From NCBI GenBank assembly GCA_020718925.1, contig DYRC01000020.1, positions 1 through 24,437 on the forward strand: a DNA stretch of 24,437 bases, given 5' to 3'. Positions 15,009-23,442 of the stretch are shown piece after piece. The DNA is from Desulfonema limicola. GTDB lineage: Bacteria; Desulfobacterota; Desulfobacteria; Desulfobacterales; DYRC01. Position 1 is the first letter of the stretch; the number at the start of each line of letters is the position of its first letter. The notes under the pieces are model-generated. The model was given only the letters and a program-made list of their open reading frames with translations, had not been told where the DNA came from and did not search any database. The position numbers and the translations under genes were made by a program.

Positions 15009-18000
15009 TTATATGAATGCCGCGTCAATAACCGCCAGCATCTGCTGTCGTGAAAACCCCTGAATATACGAAGCGCCGTTCGGGCATACTGTCGCACAGG
15101 AACCGCAGCCCTGACATCTTGCCGGATTCACCATGACTTTTTCTTCTTCGGGATCAATCATCCGGGCTTCGTAAGGACAGGCTTCGATACATCGCTCACA
15201 CAAACTGCACAGACTGTGATGCACTTTGGCAGTTACTCTTCCGGCAGACAATTGATTTTTCGTAAGTATTCGCAACGCTCTTTGCGCTGCAGCTTCGGCG
15301 GTTGCAACAGATTCGGACACAGAGCGCGGTGAATGCGCCAATCCGCAGGCAAATATCCCTTCGGTCATCGAATCCGTGGGTCTCCATTTGGAATCCGCTT
15401 CCTGAAAAAAGCCATCCTGATCCGAAGAAACACCGAAGGCGTGGGTCAGACTATTCGACAGATTTGGCACGATTCCCGCAGCCAGCACAAGCAGATCGGC
15501 GGCTATCTCTATCTTTTTCCCGATAATGGGTTCATCTGCAATCACCCTGACCTCATTCCCTGAAATTTTGACTTCCGGCTTGTTGCTCGGATCATATTGA
15601 ATGAATATCACGCCGGATTTTCTTGCCTGAGTGTAATATGCTTCTGCAAATCCGCAGCTCATCATATCCCGATACAGCACATAAATATCAATATCAGGAT
15701 TCTGCTCTTTCAGATACAGCGCGTGTTTAAGCGAGGTGGGGCAGCATACCCGTGAGCAATAATTTCTGGGTTCTTCCCGTGATCCTACGCATTGAATCAT
15801 CACCACCGTACCGAGCTTCAACGGATCAAGCGTCTTATTCCGAAGTTTTTCCTCAAGCTCTTTCTGCGTAACAATATTGCTGCTTTTGCCGTATCCGTAA
15901 GCAGTCGGGATTGCTTCAGTGCCGCCGACAGCCAGAATGCTCACACCATGCCCGATGGTTTGAACGCCTGTTTCTTTACTCTCAATGGTTGTAATAAAAT
16001 CGCCTGCCTGACCATACGAGCTGACGACCCGCGTCTGAGTATGAACATGAATCAGGGGATGTTTTTCCACTTTCGGAAGCGTTTCTTCCAGCAGGGTTTG
16101 CATGGAATATCCTTCAATGCTGCTATTCAGCCAAAGAAGATTGCCGCCCAGTTTCTCGCCCTGTTCCACCAGATCAACCTCGAATCCGTGATCTGCAATG
16201 CCGAGAGCGGCAGTCATCCCGGCAATACCGCCTCCGACGACCAAAGCTTTTTGTTTTACCGGAAGGGTTTCAATCGGCAAATCTTCCATCCGTCTGAGCT
16301 TTTCGATTCCCATTCCGACAGCGCATCGGATCATTTCGGAATCTGACAGGCTGCTTATATCAACGACTTCTGTCAGCAGCGGATCAATTCCTATCCGTTG
16401 ACTCAGTTCACGACGCCTCTTGCCATACACATAAGGAAGACATGCGGCAATCAGAACCTGATCGGGTTTGTGTTTTCCGACAAGTTCTGCCAAAGATTTT
16501 TCTCCCTGTTCGGAGCATATCTGATCGGTAAATTCCGCAACAATAACTGCCGGATCGCTCATCCATTCTTTCACAAGTTCCTGACACACCCCTGCCCCTC
16601 TCAAGAGGGGATTCTTATTGCCGCAGACGCACACCGCAACCAGTATTCGCGGCGGTTTTTGCAGCAGAGGAGCGTCTGTCTTTGCACGTTGCACGTTGCA
16701 CGTTGCACGTTGTATTGTTTTTGAAGCATTAAATGCGGCAGCAGACGCCTGAATCACGGATTCGCTGATATCTTTCAATCCTGAAAAAGAGCCGCCGATG
16801 AAAATTCCGGGTCTGTTTGTTTTGCTTGGCGAAAACGGAGATGTTTGTACAAATCCCCATGAGTTCAATCCGATTCCCACGGATTCAGCCAGTTTCGCGG
16901 CTGACGATGGTCTTTGCCCCACAGCCAGCACAACCATATCAGCGGTTTCCTCATGCAGCTTTCCCGAAATATCCGTATATCTCAGCATCAGATCGCCGGC
17001 ATCAGCATCCGGGGCTATCGAATGAACCTTTGCCCGTTCAAAGCGGATGCCGTGAAGAGATTCAGCCTGATCGCGGTATCTCTGAAACGATTTTCCATCA
17101 GTCCGCATGTCCATATAAAACAGAACAGTCTCAATGCTGCCATTGCTTTTCTCTTTTACAATCCGGGCTTCTTTGATCGAAAACATACAGCATACCGAGG
17201 AACAGAAATCCGCGTTGATTTGAATATCTCTTGATCCGACACATTGAAGCCATGCGATTTTGCGAATCGGTTTTCCGTCAGAGAGCCGGACAAGGTTTCC
17301 CTGAGTCGGACCCGTGCCGCTGAAAATTCTTTCAAATTCAAGGCTGGTCATCACATTGGGAAGAAGTCCGTAATAATAAGTATTCTTGTCTTGTTTCGGA
17401 TCAAAAAAGGCAGTTCCTCCGGTAAGTATGACTGCGCCGACTTCCTCTTTTCGCGCATGAACCAGTTCGAATTTTTCATAAACCTTGAACACTTTGTCAA
17501 TGATAGCTTCTGTGTCAAAAGGTTTGATCAGATACTCCAGAGCGCCGATTTTCATGGCTTCCACAGCAGTTTCCACAGTGGCATAAGCTGTCATCATAAC
17601 CACCGGAAGGTCGGGATAAAGCGATTTGGCTTTCTGAAGAAGTTCCACGCCGTCCATTCCCGGCATTTTGATGTCGGTCAGCATCAACTGATAGGGCTGC
17701 TGTGCAAGTTTCTCCAAAGCTTTCTGCCCGGATTCCGCCATTTCCGCGGAATAGCCTTCTGTATCAAGAATTTCCATCAGAGATGAGCGAACAATCATTT
17801 CATCATCCACCACCAGAATCCGAAACTGTTTCCGTTCCTGAGACGACATCGAAATCGCATGGGTAGGACAAATCGCTTCACACGCACCGCAACGCGTACA
17901 GGCTTTGGCATCAATGGTATAGGGGCTGGGTACGGCATGAGGAACAGGCAGATAAATCGCCTTCCGATAAGAAAGACCTTCGTTAAATTCATCTGAGACA

Positions 18001-18389
18001 TCCACGGGACAGACCGATACGCAGATACCGCAGCCGATACATCGCTGAGAATCAACCCAGTCGGATTTCCGGCGCAGGGTTATGCTGAAATTGCCGGGTT
18101 CGCCGTCTATGGAAATGATTTCCGTTGAAAGCAGAATTTCGATATTTTCGTGGAAAAGCCCTTTCCGCAGACAGTATTGGGAAGAATCATCACGATCAAT
18201 CATAGGAAGCATTCTGCACATGCCGCAGTGGTCAGACGGAAACTGATAATCCAACTGACTTAAAATTCCGCCGATATGCGGCGACTTGTCAATCAGAAGC
18301 ACTTTATGACCGGTCTCAGCCAGTTCAAGAGCAGCCCGGATTCCGGCAATCCCCGCCCCCACAACCATAGCTCTGCCATTCTTGTCCAT
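15009..18389 (-). CDS. hdrA: Double HdrA flavoprotein with embedded receiver domain
   Basis: A 1126-residue fusion. Half 1: FAD fold VVGAGIAG (9-16), DHCGMCRMLP cluster loop (53-62), two ferredoxin motifs (117-127 and 164-174), then a complete response-regulator receiver at 189-308 with D195/D196, phospho-acceptor D239 in LTDIKMPGMDG, T267 and K289. After that HdrA resumes with GAVILTGGTAFFDPKQ and CVGSRD...CSSVCCMFSIKEA. Half 2 (from about 580): N-terminal HdrA-like domain, second FAD fold VVGGGIAG (717-724), CVGSREEPRNYCSRVCC, and C-terminal motifs CSLCERCIEACP and CQGCGSCATVCP. Half 2 lacks cysteines in the loop after its first FAD motif. The linker holds two inserted repeats (residues 559-570 and 591-602). 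It likely routes electrons between donor subunits and HdrBC; control by phosphorylation is inference. ATG with GGGGGGA upstream, 12 bases behind the previous gene. Confidence 0.92.
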   Translation of the reverse strand: MDKNGRAMVVGAGIAGIRAALELAETGHKVLLIDKSPHIGGILSQLDYQFPSDHCGMCRMLPMIDRDDSSQYCLRKGLFHENIEILLSTEIISIDGEPGNFSITLRRKSDWVDSQRCIGCGICVSVCPVDVSDEFNEGLSYRKAIYLPVPHAVPSPYTIDAKACTRCGACEAICPTHAISMSSQERKQFRILVVDDEMIVRSSLMEILDTEGYSAEMAESGQKALEKLAQQPYQLMLTDIKMPGMDGVELLQKAKSLYPDLPVVMMTAYATVETAVEAMKIGALEYLIKPFDTEAIIDKVFKVYEKFELVHARKEEVGAVILTGGTAFFDPKQDKNTYYYGLLPNVMTSLEFERIFSGTGPTQGNLVRLSDGKPIRKIAWLQCVGSRDIQINADFCSSVCCMFSIKEARIVKEKSNGSIETVLFYMDMRTDGKSFQRYRDQAESLHGIRFERAKVHSIAPDADAGDLMLRYTDISGKLHEETADMVVLAVGQRPSSAAKLAESVGIGLNSWGFVQTSPFSPSKTNRPGIFIGGSFSGLKDISESVIQASAAAFNASKTIQRATCNVQRAKTDAPLLQKPPRILVAVCVCGNKNPLLRGAGVCQELVKEWMSDPAVIVAEFTDQICSEQGEKSLAELVGKHKPDQVLIAACLPYVYGKRRRELSQRIGIDPLLTEVVDISSLSDSEMIRCAVGMGIEKLRRMEDLPIETLPVKQKALVVGGGIAGMTAALGIADHGFEVDLVEQGEKLGGNLLWLNSSIEGYSMQTLLEETLPKVEKHPLIHVHTQTRVVSSYGQAGDFITTIESKETGVQTIGHGVSILAVGGTEAIPTAYGYGKSSNIVTQKELEEKLRNKTLDPLKLGTVVMIQCVGSREEPRNYCSRVCCPTSLKHALYLKEQNPDIDIYVLYRDMMSCGFAEAYYTQARKSGVIFIQYDPSNKPEVKISGNEVRVIADEPIIGKKIEIAADLLVLAAGIVPNLSNSLTHAFGVSSDQDGFFQEADSKWRPTDSMTEGIFACGLAHSPRSVSESVATAEAAAQRALRILTKNQLSAGRVTAKVHHSLCSLCERCIEACPYEARMIDPEEEKVMVNPARCQGCGSCATVCPNGASYIQGFSRQQMLAVIDAAFI
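16582..16611. repeat. Short GC-rich repeat inside the double hdrA gene
   Basis: TGACACACCCCTGCCCCTCT followed by CAAGAGGGGA, almost identical to the copy at 5868. It is translated on the minus strand as NPLLRGAGVCQ in the N-terminal domain of the second HdrA half, right after VAVCVCGNK. Confidence 0.85.
16682..16709. repeat. Four tandem TTGCACG heptamers inside the double hdrA gene
   Basis: Exactly four head-to-tail TTGCACG units. On the minus strand they are translated as QRATCNVQRA in the linker between the two HdrA halves. Seven is not a multiple of three, so gain or loss of one or two units would shift the frame of the 1126-residue protein. Confidence 0.9.
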
Positions 18390-18401
18390 AATCCCCCCGG
18401 T

Positions 18402-19544
18402 TTATTTTATTCCTACGATTTCCTGAAACTCATCTTCCCGGAATACGGATAGCGGCGGCTTTTCATCCAAGCTTTTTCCGGCAGTGTAATCAAACGCTTT
18501 CTGTGTCTGCCATGCCACCATGCGGAACAGTTCAGCCAACGGAATATCATTCGGACAGGCATTGGAACATTGACCGCAGCCCACACATGCGGCACTGATA
18601 TGCGCCATGCGCGTCAGATGATAAAAAACCGTATCCGCAGGCATTTTGATCATGCCTTTCCGTTTTGCCCATTTGATGTACTGATACGGTTCATGGTTGA
18701 ACACATCGGTTACAAACACGCATTCTTTGCAATAACATACGGGACAAGCCACTCTGCAATTGTAGCAGTTGACACAGTTTGCCAGATAGTTGTTCAATTT
18801 ATCGAGCGTATCCGTAGCTTCATGCGTTTTCAAAAAGATCTCATCCCGATACGAAGAACGCTTTGAAATCAATGCCGAAACAGCTTCTTTGCGGGAAGAA
18901 GGTTCTTCAGCCTCGGAAAGATTCAGTCGCTTCAGAACCGCTTCGCCTTTCGGACTCTGAGCTTGTATCATCAGATGATTGCTTATGTCCGCTCCCAAAA
19001 GCCCGATGAGGATATCCGCACCCTCCGGGATGGGATTTTCACAGGATTTGCATGCCGGAGAAATATCAATCCCCTCTGTAATTTCTGTTTTGCCGTTCAG
19101 CGCGTTCTGATAAAATATCTCGGTTGCTTTATCCCCGTGCTGCTTGAGAAAGCGGAGATAATCCGAATTTTTATATGCTCCGAGACAATCCACGCCCGCG
19201 ATGATAAGTTCGTCCATAGTTCCCTGATTGAGCTTCACCAATTCATAAAATGCCCGGATTTCACAGGGACGCAACACGACCAATATTTTCCCGCCGATGG
19301 GTTTGCGCGTCAGCCGGGATACGAGTCTTGCCGCATTCATGGGAAAGCAGGGCGCCAAAGGGTCTGCTGTCTCAAGCTTCTGAGGATCCGTTACCAGTGT
19401 CGGCATAAGCATTTTTTTCATCGGAAGATGTTGAGGGATCAGAATCGCACTGACATCTTCCGTATCCAGTACGGAGATGAAAAATTCCCGAATCGCCGCT
19501 GAAATGTCATTGTCTTTTACATTGATTTTTGCTGTTATCGCCAT
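18402..19544 (-). CDS. FdhB/FrhB-like iron-sulfur flavoprotein (F420-hydrogenase/formate dehydrogenase beta type)
   Basis: A 380-residue protein. The N-terminal and middle parts contain GGKILVVLRPCEIRAFYEL (84-102) and ELIIAGVDC (112-120), blocks of the coenzyme F420 hydrogenase/dehydrogenase beta family. Cysteine clusters follow: CKSC (165-168), CVNCYNCRVACPVCYCKEC (257-275) and ACVGCGQCSNACP (319-331), the last being a standard ferredoxin motif. Such proteins feed electrons from formate, F420 or an unknown donor into HdrA complexes. No catalytic formate dehydrogenase or hydrogenase large subunit is encoded nearby, so the donor is open. AGGAGGAAA precedes the ATG. It sits between mvhD and the double hdrA with gaps of 19 and 12 bases, indicating one complex. 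Confidence 0.85.
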   Translation of the reverse strand: MAITAKINVKDNDISAAIREFFISVLDTEDVSAILIPQHLPMKKMLMPTLVTDPQKLETADPLAPCFPMNAARLVSRLTRKPIGGKILVVLRPCEIRAFYELVKLNQGTMDELIIAGVDCLGAYKNSDYLRFLKQHGDKATEIFYQNALNGKTEITEGIDISPACKSCENPIPEGADILIGLLGADISNHLMIQAQSPKGEAVLKRLNLSEAEEPSSRKEAVSALISKRSSYRDEIFLKTHEATDTLDKLNNYLANCVNCYNCRVACPVCYCKECVFVTDVFNHEPYQYIKWAKRKGMIKMPADTVFYHLTRMAHISAACVGCGQCSNACPNDIPLAELFRMVAWQTQKAFDYTAGKSLDEKPPLSVFREDEFQEIVGIK

Positions 19545-19563
19545 GCTGTTTCCTCCTGAGACT

Positions 19564-19986
19564 TCATAAGACCATGCCGGACTTTGCCTGAGACGGACCC
19601 AACACCCTGACCTGCTCTGTCAGTTCTCTCATGGTTTCCGCAAACTGAATTCCGTCGCTGGCTCCGATCCATGTCAGTCTGAGCCGCTGCGGCTCAAAAC
19701 CGAACAGAGGAAGGATTTCTTTGAGCATTTTCATCCGCCGGCGGGCTTTGTAATTTCCGTTGATATAATGGCAGTCTCCGGGATGACACCCGCTGACAAG
19801 AACGCCATCCGCGCCTTCCATAAACGCTTTGATGATATATTGCGAGTCAACCATTCCTGTACACATCACCCGCACAAGCCTCATGTTTTTCGGATAGCTT
19901 TGCCGGGAAGTTCCGGCAAGATCGGCAGCCGTGTAAGTACACCAGTTGCAGACAAAGGCAATAATATTCGGTTCAAACTCTGTCAT
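19564..19986 (-). CDS. mvhD: MvhD-like [2Fe-2S] electron transfer subunit
   Basis: A 140-residue protein of the MvhD/FlpD family, which passes electrons from a hydrogenase or formate dehydrogenase to HdrA through a [2Fe-2S] cluster. Conserved cysteines are C13 and C16 (FVCNWCTY), C42 (RVMCTGMVD), and C67 and C72 (SGCHPGDCHY), with the typical NYKARRRM segment at 78-85. Full length for the family. The ATG follows a GGGGGA stretch and lies 11 bases behind the stop of the large hdrA, so the two are likely co-translated. No partner hydrogenase is in the window; the FdhB/FrhB-like protein downstream is the best candidate donor module. Confidence 0.94.
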   Translation of the reverse strand: MTEFEPNIIAFVCNWCTYTAADLAGTSRQSYPKNMRLVRVMCTGMVDSQYIIKAFMEGADGVLVSGCHPGDCHYINGNYKARRRMKMLKEILPLFGFEPQRLRLTWIGASDGIQFAETMRELTEQVRVLGPSQAKSGMVL

Positions 19987-19997
19987 TGTATCCCCCG

Positions 19998-22900
19998 TTA
20001 ATTTGCAAGTTCCTCAAGAGCATCCATCATCCCATCAATTTCCGCAAACAGTTGTTTTTTCCTGAAATGGCGGATGCCTGCAGCACCGCTCGGACAAACC
20101 CCCGAACAGCTTCCGCATCCTTTGCAGACCGCTTCATTGACCACCGATACAGACCGCCTTTCATCAAATTCAATAGCGCCGTAAGGACAAAGCCCGATGC
20201 ACATCTGACACCCGATACAGATATCCGGGTCAATCCATGAGGTGGTCGGAGATATTTCGACTTTGCCGAGCGTTGCCAGCGCAAGTGCTTTGGCAGCAGC
20301 TCCCGAAGCCTGAGAAACCGCATCCGGGATATCCATCGGTTTTTGGCAGCACCCGCATAAAAATACCCCGTCCGTAGCTGTATTCAGAGGACCCAGCTTG
20401 GGATGTTCTTCCAGAAAAAAGCCGTCAGCACCGATATTGACTCCGAATATCCGCCCCACGCCGGGCGCGTCCTTTCGGGCTTCGATGGCAGTACACAGAA
20501 TCGCCATATCCACCGGAACTCTCAGGCGCATTCCCAGCAGAGTATCTTCGGCAATGGCGATAATTTTGCCTTTTTCTTCGGGACTATCTGCCTGATCCGT
20601 CAGTTCGGCAACTTTTCCGCGTATGAAAACGGTTCCTTCTTCCTGACACCGCCGGTAAAATTCTTCATAGCCTTTTCCGAAGCAGCGCATGTCAATGTAG
20701 AAATCATAAACCTTAGTATCATGCCCGACTTTTTCTTTGATCAGATGCGTGTATTTGAGCGCGTACATGCAGCAGACTCTGGAACAGTATTCGTGATAAT
20801 TCACATCCCGGCTGCCGATACAATGAATCAGCGCAACGCTTTGAGGTTTTTTCGTAAAACAACCGTTTTCGTCCCGAATCAGTATCTTTCCGCCGGTGGG
20901 TCCTGTGGCATTGCTCAATCGCTCAAATTCAAGAGCCGTGTAAACATTGGGATAGCGTCCGTATCCGTATTGTCTGATAGGCGTCGGGTCCATAATATCG
21001 TATCCGGTTGCCAGAAGAATGCTTCCGACCCTGACCGTCAGTTCCTCTTCTTTCATCGTGTGGTCAATGGCTTTGGCTTCGCAGACTTTCACGCATTCCA
21101 TACATTCGCAGCACACACCGCAGTTCAGACACCGCGCCGCTTCTTTTTTCGCGTCTTCTTCGGAAAAATTCAAATCCGCTTCGTCAAAAGACAACACCCT
21201 TTCCTCCGCACTTCGATGACGCGATACGACTCTGGCTTCTTTCGGAATTTTTTTAGGAATTTCCCGCCATTCCCCCCTTGAGGGGGGCTGGGGGGTGTTC
21301 GCGGCAAGTTCTTCCGCATAAACTTTCAAGTCTTCTTTGTTGAGGAATTTCTCAATTGCCGAAACTGCCCTATGCCCCGCAGATACAGCCTCAATGACAG
21401 TTGCCGGACCGCTCACCGCGTCTCCTCCGGCAAACACATAAGGAACAGAGGTCTGCATGGTATGCGGATTGACTTCAAACGCGCCCCGTCTGGTAATGTT
21501 CAAATCCGCTTCTTTGTCCGCACAAGACGTATCAATTCTTTGCCCGATAGCCGGAATAACCGAATCACACTCAATGATAAATTCAGAACCTTTCAGCGGA
21601 ACAGGGCGTCTGCGCCCCCCCTCATCCGGCGGACCGAGTTCATTTCTGATACATTCGATTCCTCTGACTTTTCCGCTTTCGGTAAGAATGCGAATCGGAG
21701 CGGAAAGGTATGAGAATCGGATGCCTTCTTCCTTTGCATCTGTGATTTCTTCGGGATATGCAGGCATCTCTTTTTCTGAACGGCGATAAAGGATTGTAAC
21801 TGATTCGGCACCTAGCCGTCTGGCAGATCTGGCGGCATCAATTGCCACATTGCCGCCCCCGACAACCACCGCATGTTTTCCGATAGAGACAGTATTTCCC
21901 AAATTCACATTTCTGAGAAAGGCTACCGCATCTGTTACGCCGACAGTCCCGTCTTCACCGGGAATATTCAGTTTCAGGGTCTCATGCGCTCCGATACCCA
22001 GAAACACCGCAGAAAAGCCCTCTTTTTCAAGGTCTTTGAGCGTAAAATCCGTCCCGAACCGGACGCCTATCCGTGTGTTGATTCCCAGACGAAGAATATA
22101 CGCAATTTCGCGATCCAGAATATGGGGAGGAAGGCGGTAATCCGGTATTCCGAGCCTCAGCATCCCGCCGAAAACTTTTTGCGCTTCAAACAGCGTAACC
22201 TGAAATCCTTTGAGTCTCAGATAATACGCTGCGGTCAATCCCGCGGGTCCCGAACCGACTATGGCAATTTTTTCAGGACGTTCTTTGATTTCAGGACATG
22301 GCAGTTCATCCGGATTTACTTGGTCTGCGGCAAAGCGTTTCAGATTTCTGATGGCTATCGGCATATCCGCTTCTGCTCTGCGGCATTGTGCTTCACACGG
22401 ATGAGGACACACCCGCCCCAAAACTCCGGGCAGAGGAAGTCTCTGCATAATCAGTGATACCGCTTCTTTATATTTGCCCTGAGCAATCAACTGCACATAT
22501 CCATGAACATTGATTCCCGCAGGACAGGTCATCACGCACGGCGCCCGATCTTTCTTTTCAATATTGAAAGTAATCGGAATTGCCTGAGGAAAACTTCTGC
22601 CGATGGCTTTTCTGTCCCAAAGACCTTCATCCCATGAATTGGGAACAGATACGGGACAGACTTTGGCACATTCACCGCAGCCCGTGCAGATTCCTTCCCT
22701 GATATATCTGGGTTTACGGCGAATTTTCACGGTATAATTGCCGATAAAACCGGAGACTTCTTTGACTTCGCTGAAAGACAGCAGCTTAATATTCTTATTC
22801 TGAGCGACTTCCACCATTTTCGGCGTTCCGATACATGCGGCACAGTCAAGCGTCGGAAATGTCTTGTCAAACTGAAGCATGTGTCCGCCGATGGTCGTTT

Positions 22901-23441
22901 CCCGCTCAACCAGATATACAGTATGCCCCGAATTTCCGATGTCTATGGCTGCCTGCATTCCGGTAATTCCTCCGCCGACCACCAGAATATCCGGAAGGAC
23001 ATCCGCTTGTCGGGCTTCGAGTCTCTGATGATAAGAAACCCGGTTGATTGCCGCAGCAACCAGACTTTTGGCTTTGTCTGTCGCATCGTTTTCATCGAGC
23101 GTTACCCATGACACCTGCTCCCGGACAGAAGCCATCTGAAAATAATACGGGTTCAATCCCGCCCGGTTACATGCGCCCATAAAGGTTTTGGCATGAAGAC
23201 GGGGAGAACATGACGCCACCACCACCCGGTCAAGCCCCATTTCCCTGATGTCCTTCTCAATCATCGCCTGACCCGGATCAGAACACATAAACTTGTAATC
23301 ACGGGCAACAACGACATTTCTGAGGCTTTTGGCAAATGCCGCCACTTCTTCCACACGAACCTTGTAGGAGATATTGATCCCGCAATGACAGATATAAAAT
23401 CCGATTTTGGCATTTTGCACTTTGCACGTTGCACGTTGCAC
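19998..23441 (-). CDS. hdrA: Large HdrA with inserted NAD(P)H-dependent GltD/NfnB-like domain (HdrL-type)
   Basis: A 1147-residue polyferredoxin flavoprotein. Order: N-terminal HdrA domain with YICHCGINI (16-24), FAD fold VVGGGITG (154-161), DCAACIGTPKMVEV loop (199-212), first ferredoxin motif CTGCGECAKVCP (252-263), then an inserted glutamate-synthase-small-chain-like module (about 293-705) with its own cysteines, FAD site IVGSGPAG (394-401) and NADPH site VVGGGNVAID (526-535). HdrA resumes with CLNCGVCCECMECVKVCEAKAI, CIGSRD...CSRVCCMYALK (874-896) and C-terminal clusters CIGCQMCIGLCP and CKGCGSCSGVCP. It should exchange electrons with NAD(P)H and ferredoxin. A GC repeat encodes residues about 716-725. 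The GTG start lies in a heptamer repeat; GGAGGT sits five bases upstream, and the previous stop is one base before, so translation is coupled. Confidence 0.93.
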   Translation of the reverse strand: MQRATCKVQNAKIGFYICHCGINISYKVRVEEVAAFAKSLRNVVVARDYKFMCSDPGQAMIEKDIREMGLDRVVVASCSPRLHAKTFMGACNRAGLNPYYFQMASVREQVSWVTLDENDATDKAKSLVAAAINRVSYHQRLEARQADVLPDILVVGGGITGMQAAIDIGNSGHTVYLVERETTIGGHMLQFDKTFPTLDCAACIGTPKMVEVAQNKNIKLLSFSEVKEVSGFIGNYTVKIRRKPRYIREGICTGCGECAKVCPVSVPNSWDEGLWDRKAIGRSFPQAIPITFNIEKKDRAPCVMTCPAGINVHGYVQLIAQGKYKEAVSLIMQRLPLPGVLGRVCPHPCEAQCRRAEADMPIAIRNLKRFAADQVNPDELPCPEIKERPEKIAIVGSGPAGLTAAYYLRLKGFQVTLFEAQKVFGGMLRLGIPDYRLPPHILDREIAYILRLGINTRIGVRFGTDFTLKDLEKEGFSAVFLGIGAHETLKLNIPGEDGTVGVTDAVAFLRNVNLGNTVSIGKHAVVVGGGNVAIDAARSARRLGAESVTILYRRSEKEMPAYPEEITDAKEEGIRFSYLSAPIRILTESGKVRGIECIRNELGPPDEGGRRRPVPLKGSEFIIECDSVIPAIGQRIDTSCADKEADLNITRRGAFEVNPHTMQTSVPYVFAGGDAVSGPATVIEAVSAGHRAVSAIEKFLNKEDLKVYAEELAANTPQPPSRGEWREIPKKIPKEARVVSRHRSAEERVLSFDEADLNFSEEDAKKEAARCLNCGVCCECMECVKVCEAKAIDHTMKEEELTVRVGSILLATGYDIMDPTPIRQYGYGRYPNVYTALEFERLSNATGPTGGKILIRDENGCFTKKPQSVALIHCIGSRDVNYHEYCSRVCCMYALKYTHLIKEKVGHDTKVYDFYIDMRCFGKGYEEFYRRCQEEGTVFIRGKVAELTDQADSPEEKGKIIAIAEDTLLGMRLRVPVDMAILCTAIEARKDAPGVGRIFGVNIGADGFFLEEHPKLGPLNTATDGVFLCGCCQKPMDIPDAVSQASGAAAKALALATLGKVEISPTTSWIDPDICIGCQMCIGLCPYGAIEFDERRSVSVVNEAVCKGCGSCSGVCPSGAAGIRHFRKKQLFAEIDGMMDALEELAN
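21269..21299. repeat. Short GC-rich repeat inside the large hdrA gene
   Basis: ATTCCCCCCTTGAGGGGGGC followed by TGGGGGGTGTT, a diverged copy of the short hairpin family. It is translated on the minus strand as NTPQPPSRGEW at the junction between the GltD-like insert and the returning HdrA sequence. Confidence 0.8.
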
Positions 23442-23442
23442 T
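23415..23442. repeat. Four tandem TTGCAC(G/T) heptamers over the hdrA start codon
   Basis: Units at 23415-23421, 23422-23428, 23429-23435 and 23436-23442. On the minus strand each unit holds a GTG. Only the first and the fourth are in frame with hdrA (21 bases apart), and the first has the ribosome site at the right distance. Confidence 0.9.

Noticed and set aside
16682..16709. CRISPR array suggested by regular short repeats
   Set aside because: The units are contiguous 7-mers without spacers and no cas genes are present.
20403..21281. A 292-codon open frame on the plus strand
   Set aside because: It is a shadow of the large hdrA gene; its composition is irregular and no domain is recognisable.
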